Source: Mariniblastus sp. (GTDB taxonomy: Bacteria > Planctomycetota > Planctomycetia > Pirellulales > Pirellulaceae). From it: 64,000 bases of DNA. Positions 1 to 8,198 of this stretch are shown here, in pieces. Each line of letters opens with the position of its first letter. Within the stretch, counting starts at the first letter, position 1. The stretch spans positions 61,850 to 125,849 of the forward strand of contig JAQXDZ010000046.1 of the NCBI GenBank assembly GCA_029251085.1. Reading direction: 5' to 3'. Made by a program: the position numbers and the translations under genes. The notes beneath the pieces are model-generated. The model saw only the letters and a program-made list of their open reading frames with translations. It was not told the origin of the DNA and ran no database searches.

Positions 1-698
1 CCTACTCCACCATTTATTTCAATGTCGTGAGCGGTTGTTGAATAGGTTCCGTATAGATTTGTAATCTGAGCTTGAAGATTGCTACTTGTCTGGAGAGTGT
101 CGCCAGGTACGGCGGCAATGATGTTAGCCGGAAAAATAACGGTAACTGCATGAGCCCCGAATAACGTAATTCCATTTGACACATTGTCTCGAACTGCCCC
201 ATCTGCGTCGAAGCTCCAGTAAGAGGCTCTGATTCCCATGCCCTCTGAATTTTTAAAACCGACCCAAATCTTTGGCGTTACCTTGTAATCGTATTGAAAC
301 GGGTGAAGGGTCTGCAGGCCAGTTGCGGTGTTGGTTTCGGAATACTCGAAAGCTTCTTTGAAGTGAGGTTTGGACCAAACAGCGGCGGCGCCAGCATAAA
401 ATCCCGGGTTGGCTTGCGTTGTATTTTGATTTGCGTAATCAGCGGTTGAAATTTGGAGAGCTTTTATCTGTTGCTCCAGTTCCATTACGCGAGACTCAAG
501 ATAATTACCTTTGGAACCGGGATTCGTACTTGTGACAGGAATGGTATTTAGAGCGTTGCCGCTGAAGGAGGCGTTGGTCGCTGTAGGTTGCTGCGCCTGC
601 AAACTTCCACCCAAAGTTACACCGAGGATCGCCAGAACTCCTGCTAAGAACTTTACCAAACTGTTGAGTTCTAGACTTCGCATTTGAACAATTACCAT
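1..698 (-). CDS. Lpg1974-type pore-forming outer-membrane protein, 3' end missing at window edge
   Basis: This reading frame is open from the window edge to an ATG at 698 (232 codons seen, C-terminus lost). A signal peptide is visible (hydrophobic stretch FLAGVLAILGVTLGG, then cleavage near LQAQQ), followed by a short coiled-coil-like segment (ESRVMELEQQIKAL) and a beta-rich part with YDYKVTPKIWVGFKNSEG and IRASYWSFD. That layout matches the Legionella major outer-membrane protein-like family that is abundant in planctomycetes, where it is presumed to form outer-membrane channels. AGGAAGAG lies just before the ATG at 698; an in-frame ATG at 683 is the alternative. The family call is from motif memory and the missing C-terminal barrel cannot be checked here. 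Confidence 0.7.
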   Translation of the reverse strand, partial: MVIVQMRSLELNSLVKFLAGVLAILGVTLGGSLQAQQPTATNASFSGNALNTIPVTSTNPGSKGNYLESRVMELEQQIKALQISTADYANQNTTQANPGFYAGAAAVWSKPHFKEAFEYSETNTATGLQTLHPFQYDYKVTPKIWVGFKNSEGMGIRASYWSFDADGAVRDNVSNGITLFGAHAVTVIFPANIIAAVPGDTLQTSSNLQAQITNLYGTYSTTAHDIEINGGV

Positions 699-1122
699 GA
701 CTCTTCCTGACGTGTGCTGTGTGATTTAGCCTACTATGCCTGTTTATCGGTTATTCCGGTGGTATCGGTTAAGCAAAGCCCGCAATCAACCGGAGTAAGC
801 GGCCATAATCAGAAATCCCCAAGAAAAGGCGGCAATTAGGCCTAAAAACTTATGCAGCCGTTTACCCACAACAAGTCTCAACCACTTCTTTTTCGGTTAG
901 TTGGGGGGACTGGGAGTTAGAGGTTGTCGGTTTTGCGTTGTCTGACCATGCTTGGCTCGGGGGTTGGTAGATAGGAAATCACCCGGAATCGACAATCAAA
1001 CGGAAATGTGGGTGTTGGCGTCGAATCGGAAGTGCCGAATCGAGACCGATTCTTCCTGAACGTTGCGCGGGCTCGCGACAGGCAGAAGTTAATGGGCGAA
1101 GGCTGATGGTCGACGGGGTTGT
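699..1122. other. intergenic region, 424 bp
   Basis: No convincing gene is visible on either strand. It should carry the promoter of the outer-membrane protein gene, which reads leftward. No clear terminator hairpin with a T-run follows the kinase stop at 1123. Confidence 0.5.
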
Positions 1123-2730
1123 TCAGTTAAGAACACGACTCAAAACTTGGGCAATCGCCTTTTTATTGACAGGTTTGGTTAGGACGTCATCCATCCCTGC
1201 ATTGCGATATTCGACGATATCTTCTTCTGTACAGTTAGCTGACCAGGCAACAATTTTTGGAGTATCCTGGCCGAACTTATTTTTTATTATCTGAGTTGCT
1301 TCGATTCCATTGAGCTGTGGCATTTGAATATCCATCAGAATGATGTCAAAGGTAGCGTCATCCAACGCTGCAATTGCTTCGTGGCCGGAGTTGACCTCTT
1401 CAATGGTAAGCCCAAACTTTTTAAACATCAGGTTGGCAACTTTTCGATTGACGCTGTTGTCATCCACAATTAACAAGCGAGCCGAATACTGTCTAAAATC
1501 GGCTTCAATAGAGTGCTGATCGGCGTGATCAATTTGTTTTGAACGAGTCAGGGTTAGGTCGAACCAAAAGATAGATCCAGGCTGTGGATCGGCAGGTCGC
1601 ATTCCAATTTCCCCGCCCATTTGTTCAATCAGGCCACGCGTAATTGATAACCCAAGTCCAGTCGATGCTATTTTATTTGTGCCAGGGGCGTCCTTCGTCC
1701 AAAATTCACGGAACAGAAGTGGGCGATCTTCAACAGCGATTCCCGGGCCTTGATCCGAGACTGAGAAAGATAATTTCATTGCATTGGCATCTTCTTCGGT
1801 CGCCATAATGGCAATCTGAATTTGCCCTTCGTTGGAATACTTGATTGCATTACTGATTAAATTTGTGAGAGACTTTCTAATTTTAAACACGTCTCCGTCT
1901 AACCACTTGGGAACATTGGGGCTGATAAAGACCGATAGGTTTAATCCCTTCATTTTTGCCTGAGGTTCGAGAATGGCGACTGTCGAATTGACGGTGCTTT
2001 TTAAATTGAATGGCTCCAATTTCAATGTCTCGGCACCATCTTTCATTCGCGAGAAGTCAAGAACCTGATTCACCACATGCATTAAATAGTCGGATGAAGT
2101 TCGAAGCGTTTCTAAGAGATCGAGCGATTCATCATTGAGAGGTTGGTCTTCCATTAGCTCAATCAAACCCGTGATTCCCGTCAAGGGTGTCCTCAGTTCG
2201 TGGGAAACATGAGAAACAAACATTGATTTCGCCCGGTCAGCAGCCTGGGCTTCATCGCGGGCACGCATTAGCTGAGCGGTTAGCCGTTGCATGTCATCGA
2301 GCATCACCGTTTGCGTATGAAGGTGAAGATTGAAATCAAGCTGGGCATCCTGAACGGAAAAGTCAAAAAAGTTGGGCTGATAGTGCTCGACATTTTCATT
2401 CAACCAAGTCAGCCATGGTGAAGCTGCGATTAAGATGATTTCACGCCCGTTGAGCGTTCCGGGAATTACCTGACCGCGCAAACCAAAGGTGCCACTGAGA
2501 TTTGAAAATAGAAAAAGGTGTGCGCGGTAATTGGAGAGGTCGAGAGACGCGTCATTCCAATCCACCCGTGGTCGGTTAAGCTCAAAAACTTGATCAAACC
2601 GTTTGCCAACACTTCCTCGCTTCAACTTGCCGTCTAACCGTTCGCTGACGTAAACAATCTTGTTGTTTTGGTCTAAGCCGATTACGAACGGATAAAATAA
2701 TTCGCACTGAGCAGGGGTAACCAAATCCAC
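1123..2730 (-). CDS. hybrid sensor histidine kinase/response regulator with HNOBA-like input domain
   Basis: A 535-residue cytoplasmic hybrid kinase. Residues 1-150 look like the heme-NO-binding-associated (HNOBA) domain that pairs with H-NOX proteins (LFYPFVIGLDQNNKIV, LRGQVIPG, FDFSVQDAQLDF). A short coiled coil leads to the HisKA H-box with phosphoacceptor His177 (SHELRTP), an HATPase domain with N-box Asn294 and G-boxes DQGPG (326-330) and TGLGLS, then a C-terminal receiver with DD at 423-424 and phosphoacceptor Asp467 (LMDIQMP). No membrane segment is seen. The start is GTG at 2730, overlapping the stop of the H-NOX gene by one base (TAGTG), so the two are translationally coupled. It probably relays an NO signal from H-NOX; the output partner is not in the window. 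Confidence 0.88.
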   Translation of the reverse strand: MDLVTPAQCELFYPFVIGLDQNNKIVYVSERLDGKLKRGSVGKRFDQVFELNRPRVDWNDASLDLSNYRAHLFLFSNLSGTFGLRGQVIPGTLNGREIILIAASPWLTWLNENVEHYQPNFFDFSVQDAQLDFNLHLHTQTVMLDDMQRLTAQLMRARDEAQAADRAKSMFVSHVSHELRTPLTGITGLIELMEDQPLNDESLDLLETLRTSSDYLMHVVNQVLDFSRMKDGAETLKLEPFNLKSTVNSTVAILEPQAKMKGLNLSVFISPNVPKWLDGDVFKIRKSLTNLISNAIKYSNEGQIQIAIMATEEDANAMKLSFSVSDQGPGIAVEDRPLLFREFWTKDAPGTNKIASTGLGLSITRGLIEQMGGEIGMRPADPQPGSIFWFDLTLTRSKQIDHADQHSIEADFRQYSARLLIVDDNSVNRKVANLMFKKFGLTIEEVNSGHEAIAALDDATFDIILMDIQMPQLNGIEATQIIKNKFGQDTPKIVAWSANCTEEDIVEYRNAGMDDVLTKPVNKKAIAQVLSRVLN

Positions 2731-3284
2731 TAGTTATTCCTTTCGGTAAGTCGAAATACCGTGTGCTGGCCATTGGTTGATAACGTTTCTTCGTCGATGG
2801 CGATGTCGATCGTGGTTTTGAAATGGATTGCCAATCCATTCAGTAGTCCAATGACAAAAGGAGTAAGCCCCTGGCGACTGCTGCGGTAATGAAGCAGTCG
2901 GCTGCCGTCTTCGTGGTTTTTAAGGAAAAAGGATGGAGGGTCATAACCGTGAAAAGTACTCGACATCCGATCATGCATGTGATCAAGGTTTTCTAGCAAC
3001 GCCCACATGTCTGAGCCAAATCCGTCGATCATTTCGCTGTAGTGTTTGGCAGCGGTGTCTAAAACCCAGAATTGCCCGAAGGCGTTGAGGCATTCTTCTG
3101 GGGAGATCTGTAATGTCTCGCTGGCGGCAGTTACCAAGTTGAGGATAATTGAATCGTCATAGCTCTTCATAGCCAGAAAATCTTCGTCTCCCACCCCTGC
3201 GGTTGACCGAATTTGCTCCCAGGTTGCTGGGCCATGATTTTGTAGAACCATGTCGCGAACTGAAGTGTGAACAAGCCCGTACAT
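2730..3284 (-). CDS. H-NOX heme nitric-oxide sensor
   Basis: A 184-residue protein of normal length for stand-alone bacterial H-NOX. It opens with the family hallmark MYGLV. The proximal heme ligand should be His104 (LDHMH motif), and the heme-propionate-binding Y-x-S-x-R motif is present as Tyr133, Ser135 and Arg137. After it comes RQGLTPFVIGL, with proline where oxygen-binding members carry a distal tyrosine, so the site probably binds NO and not O2; this is an inference from alignment by eye. The gene is first in a two-gene operon with the hybrid kinase, which carries the partner HNOBA domain. The ATG at 3284 is preceded by AAGGCA. Confidence 0.92.
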   Translation of the reverse strand: MYGLVHTSVRDMVLQNHGPATWEQIRSTAGVGDEDFLAMKSYDDSIILNLVTAASETLQISPEECLNAFGQFWVLDTAAKHYSEMIDGFGSDMWALLENLDHMHDRMSSTFHGYDPPSFFLKNHEDGSRLLHYRSSRQGLTPFVIGLLNGLAIHFKTTIDIAIDEETLSTNGQHTVFRLTERNN

Positions 3285-3678
3285 TGCGATTGCCTTAATG
3301 ATTGAATGAGATTTAAATACCGCGCGTTACCGGTGCGTTGGCTAGACAGAGGTTGAGCTCCCAAATTGTGTTAACACGGAACACGTTTAGCTAGATAACT
3401 AAGCACTGGGGAGCAGAACTGCTTTAACCATCGTTTAAACAATACAACTGTTTTATAGGATGGGGGCGTAAAAACAAACGGAGCATTGGTTCTGACGGGG
3501 AAACCCGAGCAAATTAAGATCGGTCGCGGAGCAAGAAAAACTTCACGGCTGCAGGACAAAGGCATTATTTGGGTGATATTCTTACTTGAGTTTGCTGTTG
3601 CTGGCAGGCGAACCTGAGCGAATCAATTGTGATCGAAAGGAAATCACGAAGGGCAGTGGAAACAGCAGAGCCGTATTT
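3285..3678. other. intergenic region, 394 bp
   Basis: It lies between the H-NOX gene and the rhodanese/pseudouridine synthase gene, both on the minus strand. A 64-codon minus-strand frame at 3371-3565 has no recognisable motif and was not called. It should contain the H-NOX operon promoter. Confidence 0.5.
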
Positions 3679-5460
3679 TCAGAGAGTTGCCCAGTCCGGT
3701 AGACCAGCCTGAATCTCCAAATTTTCTTTGGTATTCGGGTGGGTTAGTTCTACTCGGTAGGCATGGAGGCACATTGGTGGGTCGCCGAGCTCCAGTGACT
3801 GAGAAAGCTCACCGGCAGAATTGTAAGTCGGATCTCCAATAATTGGAAAACCAAGATGGCTAAGATGGATTCTGATCTGGTTGGTGCGGCCTGTTTTGGG
3901 TTTGCATTCAACCAAAGAAGTTTGGTCCTCGAAGCGTTGCAGAACGTTGAAGCTAGTTTTGGCAGATCGACCTTCCACGGTGATTTTACGCGAACCGGCA
4001 GCGGAAGCCTCAGAACTTATTGATTCCTCGCACTCAAATTGCTCTTCGCTTGGATGGCCTTGAACGCGGGCGAGGTAAGTTTTATCTACTTGGTGGTTGA
4101 CGAATTGTGGATGTATAAATTGGGCGGCTGACTTTTTCTTAGCCATGATGACAACCCCTGTTGTATTGGCATCGAGGCGGTGAAGGATACGGATTTGCTC
4201 ATCGACGTACACTTGGTTGATTATGTAGTCGAGCGTGTTTCGGTTGAAGCGGCCGCACGGGTGCATCGGCAGTGGAGCGGGTTTGTCGACGGCGATAATG
4301 ACATCGTCTTCGTAAAGAACTTTGATTTGATTATTGACTGCCGGTTCCGTCGTTTGCGGTAGATGGTGTTCAATCCGCCATCCCGAGCGCACAATGGTTT
4401 CCGCTGATATGGGTTCGTGTTTGTAGGTGATTCGATTTTGCTCGCACTCCGAAAGCCAGTATTCAGATTTGAGATTGGCGTGCATCCCGGAGAGGAAGTC
4501 AATTGTTTTGTGTTTGTCGAATCGGAGTGGAACATTCATTGGACGAATGTTGTCGTAGGCCAAAGATCCTGGAAGCGGTGTCGTCTTGAGCGCAATAAGA
4601 TTATTTCGCTCTTCGAGTAGTTCGGCGAGTCGCTGTTCGTCAGTGCGAAAGCAGGAGGGGCATGAATGCGGCGGTTGGTAAAGTTTTGAATCCTGATCAT
4701 CCAAGGTCAAAACGGCTTGGCACGCGTAACATTGCTCGTAGTCGGATTCCTTCAGTTCGGAATTAACGGCTACTCGCTTGTCGAACACAAAGCATTCGCC
4801 ATCATAATGGTCACCGCCACAGTCTTCAAAGTAACGCAGGATTCCGCCGTCCAATTGGTAGATTTCGCTGAATCCTTCTTCCTCCATAAAAGGGCCAGCT
4901 TTTTCACAGCGAATCCCACCGGTGCAAAACATAACGAGTGGTTTGTTTTTCAGATCATCCGATAGCTCTCTGGTTGCTTCCGGGAATTTTCGGAAATGGT
5001 CAATTCCGATGGGGACTGCGTTTGAAAATGTCCCGACTTCGATTTCGTAATCATTTCGGACATCCAGGAGTGTTACGTCTTTACCCTCGTCGAGCCAATT
5101 CTTTAAGGTCTGCGCCGGCAGTTTAGGACTGGTCTTAGCGACCGGGCGAATCTTTTCCATTCCCATGGAAATGATTTCCTTTTTTAATCGAACCAGCATC
5201 CGGCTAAAGGGCTGATGATCACTGATACTCTCTTTAATTGGTAAATCCGCGTATTCGGGCCGTAGTTCTAAAAAATCGACAAATTCGTCAATGGCTTTTC
5301 GGCCGCCGGCAACAAAGAGATTGATACCTTCAAGGGAGAGAAGGATGGTTCCTTTGAGTTTTAAGGATTTGCAAAGCGGAAGCAGTTCATCCTTCCGTTG
5401 GGCTAGATTGTCCAAATCAACAAATTTATAAGCCGAAATGTTGATAAATTCATTATTCAT
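3679..5460 (-). CDS. fusion of TrhO-type rhodanese (tRNA U34 hydroxylation) and RluA-type pseudouridine synthase
   Basis: Two RNA-modifying enzymes are joined in one 593-residue chain. Numbering here is for the 598-residue frame beginning at TTG 5475. The N-terminal part (6-240) matches TrhO/YceA: KGTILLSLEGIN, rhodanese LLDVRNDYEIEVG, and the active loop with Cys184 (MFCTGGIRCEKA). TrhO makes 5-hydroxyuridine at tRNA position 34. A four-cysteine knuckle follows (249, 252, 272, 275), probably zinc binding. Residues about 385-590 are a pseudouridine synthase with catalytic Asp435 in HRLDANTTG and a typical GRTNQIRIHL. ATG at 5460 was preferred over TTG at 5475; neither has a strong ribosome site. 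Which uridine the second domain modifies cannot be told. Confidence 0.87.
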   Translation of the reverse strand: MNNEFINISAYKFVDLDNLAQRKDELLPLCKSLKLKGTILLSLEGINLFVAGGRKAIDEFVDFLELRPEYADLPIKESISDHQPFSRMLVRLKKEIISMGMEKIRPVAKTSPKLPAQTLKNWLDEGKDVTLLDVRNDYEIEVGTFSNAVPIGIDHFRKFPEATRELSDDLKNKPLVMFCTGGIRCEKAGPFMEEEGFSEIYQLDGGILRYFEDCGGDHYDGECFVFDKRVAVNSELKESDYEQCYACQAVLTLDDQDSKLYQPPHSCPSCFRTDEQRLAELLEERNNLIALKTTPLPGSLAYDNIRPMNVPLRFDKHKTIDFLSGMHANLKSEYWLSECEQNRITYKHEPISAETIVRSGWRIEHHLPQTTEPAVNNQIKVLYEDDVIIAVDKPAPLPMHPCGRFNRNTLDYIINQVYVDEQIRILHRLDANTTGVVIMAKKKSAAQFIHPQFVNHQVDKTYLARVQGHPSEEQFECEESISSEASAAGSRKITVEGRSAKTSFNVLQRFEDQTSLVECKPKTGRTNQIRIHLSHLGFPIIGDPTYNSAGELSQSLELGDPPMCLHAYRVELTHPNTKENLEIQAGLPDWATL

Positions 5461-5812
5461 GGCAGAACTCGACAAAAAGTCTAATAAATATGACGTCTAA
5501 ACGAATCTAATCTGAGCGTAATACAAATTTGAACCCCAAAGTTAAGTAGGGAAGTAAAACGCTTAGTTTCGCTGTTTACTATTTGGGTTGGCTAACTTGA
5601 GTAATCGGTGACTGGGTTGAACACGACTTTCCCCGTTTTGATGAGGCGTATCCCGTGAACGAAAAGTCGACTTCGTTCGTCGTTAACCCTTTGAAACAAT
5701 AGCCAATTTAAGCATTGTTGAGTCCTGGGCAGGAACCTATTGTAACCGGTCGGCTAAGTTGCTTGAATTAGTGTTAGGCGACGTTTTTTCAAATTCTTAG
5801 ACTGATTTTCCC
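5461..5812. other. divergent intergenic region, 352 bp
   Basis: It separates a minus-strand gene from a plus-strand gene, so it must hold two outward promoters. No strong repeats or hairpins were seen. Confidence 0.5.
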
Positions 5813-7999
5813 ATGACCTCGAAATTTAACCCTTATAAGCAATGGCTTGGTTTAGATACAAACTTCATCAAGCCGCACTATTTCGAATTATTTGATTTAA
5901 GTCCTTCGCTGAAAGATCAATCTGAAATTACAAGGATTGTTGACGAGGCTGCGAAGCGCTGTTTAAAGTTGCTGGCTGAGGTACCAGCTGGTGAAGATGA
6001 TAACTTGGTCGAAGAGATTCAGGAACGTGTTCTGCGGGCTCAGAAGGTGTTGTCTCAGCCGAAGACTCGCTTGGCCTACTACGAGAAGTTAAAATCCAAG
6101 ACCCGTGAGCGCAACACTCCAATTTCCACAAAACCTGATCCCGCTTTAAGTCCGCCGGTGAAGGGGAGGCCCGGCACGAAAAAGCCATTGGAATCGGCAC
6201 GAGCTGAACCCATTGATCGAAAACCGCCGGCACCGCCAAAGAGGCCTGGCTCACCTGCCGCAGTTCCACCTTCTCCGATGAACTCTAAAGCAGTTCCAAT
6301 GGCTGCGAGTCCAGTAGCCGTCGCGCCCCAATCTGCATTGCCAATGGCGATTCCATTAGCAAAACCTCTACCACGAGAACCGGTCGAGTCGGCGGAGCCA
6401 AGTTCGCCGATGATGGGCGATTTGAAAATTAATCGCAAGATTCGGCGTCGTCGGAGCAGTAAGAGTTTTGCGTTATTGGCGATGTTTCTAATGTTTGCGA
6501 TGTTAGCCGGTGGTGCGTACTTGATCATTCAGAACTGGAGTGTGTTTGAAACTCTTGGCGGATCGGCGAAAGCGAACGATCCGAGTGCTGTCGACTCGGC
6601 TGATGGAAGTCCGGCCGATGATGGGGCGGGGGTCGCCCCAATTGTGTCACCGTCAGACGTTTCCGATGACCCGGATGTTGACACGCGTCCTTTGCCGAAA
6701 ATTGATCTGACTAAGTTAGATGAGCTTGATGAAGAAGCTGTCAAGAAAGCCGAACGGGAAGCGAGAATGGCTAGGAATAACAGTAAGAAAGGAACCATGT
6801 CTGAGGGGGAAGATTCAGATGGTTCCCCCAAAGATGAGAAGTCCGAGCAAGAAAAGCCAGAAGAGAAGATGGCAGATTCGAGTGATGAAAAAGAGCCGGG
6901 AAACTCTGTCTTTGTGGAGTTTGATGGTTTACAGGTGGCTCAGTACGAACGTTACTTGAACCGAGCTCGCCATAGTCTATTCCGTCGCGACAAGGTTCGC
7001 GCAAAGAGAGCAATTGAAAATGCGCAGCGTATAAAAGATTCCATCAGTTCAGAGGTTGGTTCCGAATTCGTCAAAGAACAGTTAGAGGTTGCTGGACTGG
7101 TGGATGAGTTTGTTGAAATTTACGATCTATTCGATGGGTTTTGGGAACAGGTGATCGCGAGCAGTACTGAGATTCCAGGAGGGCAGGAGCTGGATATCTC
7201 CGGGCAGATAATTGGTCTCGTGGAATCGGATCAAGATAAAGTTATTGTTCGAAATGCAGGCTCTAACATTACTTACGGTTATTCATTTCTTCCGCCTCAA
7301 TTGGCCGTAGTCTTGGCGAAACAGGGGAGCATTGAGGATATCCCAACCTGGAACAAACAGCTGGCCGCATTTTATGCAGTGAACCAAGTTGGCGGTAAAA
7401 ATTACGCAAGTCAGATCGATAAATTGTTGAAAGAATCGGAAGCTGCTGGCCACTCCTGTGACGGTATTCGACATTTTTCTCGATTTGATTTCAATAAGCT
7501 TGGTCAGGTAAAACAAAAAGTACCGTTTCCAAATAAAAAGGCTCAGCAGGAGGGCGTTTTAAGTTTCCGGACTGAGCAGGAGTATAAGTCTGTATCGGAC
7601 CTTTCTTCTGGTCGAGCGGTGATGGCAGCACAAGCATTGGAGGACCAGCTTACCGATGACGTTGCTCAAAACGTAATTCTCCTCGAGGAAATTAGAAAAT
7701 TGGGAATGCGGTCTGGTGATTCCGGGATCGTTAACGACGCGGTACGTGAGCTTGGGGATTCATCACGAATCAACGTTGCTGACCTTTTGTGCGAATCGTA
7801 CTTGGAGATGGCTGACTCCGAGCTATCGGTAAGTCAACGTCGAGGATTGATGGAAGTTGCGATTCCGTATTTGAAGTCAGACCTTGCTCGCAATTCGAAA
7901 TTGAAACCCCGCGAGCGACTCGTTCAAGCGCTCTCAAAACTTGCACAGGCGTATGGAATGGCAGACGCCGCTCGACGCTTGAGCCAAGTGGAGTTTTAA
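5813..7999 (+). CDS. planctomycete single-pass membrane protein, unknown function
   Basis: A 728-residue protein with no enzyme motif. Residues 6-95 (NPYKQWLGL, HYFELFDL, then two helices ending TRLAYYEKL) resemble the NPY..WLG N-terminal module of several planctomycete proteins, which looks like a J-domain fold without the HPD triad. Residues 100-200 are proline/alanine rich and probably disordered. One membrane helix lies near 218-240 (FALLAMFLMFAMLAGGAYLI) after a basic KIRRRRSSK anchor, so the N-terminus should be cytoplasmic. A strongly acidic Asp/Glu/Ser linker (250-360) precedes a mostly helical C-terminal domain (370-728). It stands alone between the RNA-modification fusion and the sulfatase. 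Function unknown. Confidence 0.85.
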   Translation: MTSKFNPYKQWLGLDTNFIKPHYFELFDLSPSLKDQSEITRIVDEAAKRCLKLLAEVPAGEDDNLVEEIQERVLRAQKVLSQPKTRLAYYEKLKSKTRERNTPISTKPDPALSPPVKGRPGTKKPLESARAEPIDRKPPAPPKRPGSPAAVPPSPMNSKAVPMAASPVAVAPQSALPMAIPLAKPLPREPVESAEPSSPMMGDLKINRKIRRRRSSKSFALLAMFLMFAMLAGGAYLIIQNWSVFETLGGSAKANDPSAVDSADGSPADDGAGVAPIVSPSDVSDDPDVDTRPLPKIDLTKLDELDEEAVKKAEREARMARNNSKKGTMSEGEDSDGSPKDEKSEQEKPEEKMADSSDEKEPGNSVFVEFDGLQVAQYERYLNRARHSLFRRDKVRAKRAIENAQRIKDSISSEVGSEFVKEQLEVAGLVDEFVEIYDLFDGFWEQVIASSTEIPGGQELDISGQIIGLVESDQDKVIVRNAGSNITYGYSFLPPQLAVVLAKQGSIEDIPTWNKQLAAFYAVNQVGGKNYASQIDKLLKESEAAGHSCDGIRHFSRFDFNKLGQVKQKVPFPNKKAQQEGVLSFRTEQEYKSVSDLSSGRAVMAAQALEDQLTDDVAQNVILLEEIRKLGMRSGDSGIVNDAVRELGDSSRINVADLLCESYLEMADSELSVSQRRGLMEVAIPYLKSDLARNSKLKPRERLVQALSKLAQAYGMADAARRLSQVEF

Positions 8000-8198
8000 C
8001 TCGCACTCAATACGGCAATGCGGGCAAGTGTAATTTAAGCAATCATAAGATTAAGTGGGTATCGGTTTGCCTGTCTCCAACGATTAGTTCGGCTTCTAAT
8101 GTCCCAGTGATGCGCTCAGACTTAAATCATTTTGTAGACGAAAACAGTTTACCGCTCTACAATGGGGACGTTAACGTTTTCTGTCTGTGGAGTCTTTC

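Noticed and set aside
1106..1294. 62-codon plus-strand frame over the kinase 3' end
   Set aside because: It lies antisense to the receiver domain of a well-supported gene.
3371..3565. 64-codon minus-strand frame in the H-NOX upstream gap
   Set aside because: No motif, no ribosome site and cysteine/proline-rich random-looking composition.
6079..6528. 149-codon minus-strand frame inside the membrane-protein gene
   Set aside because: It is the antisense of the proline/alanine-rich linker; low-complexity DNA leaves long frames open.
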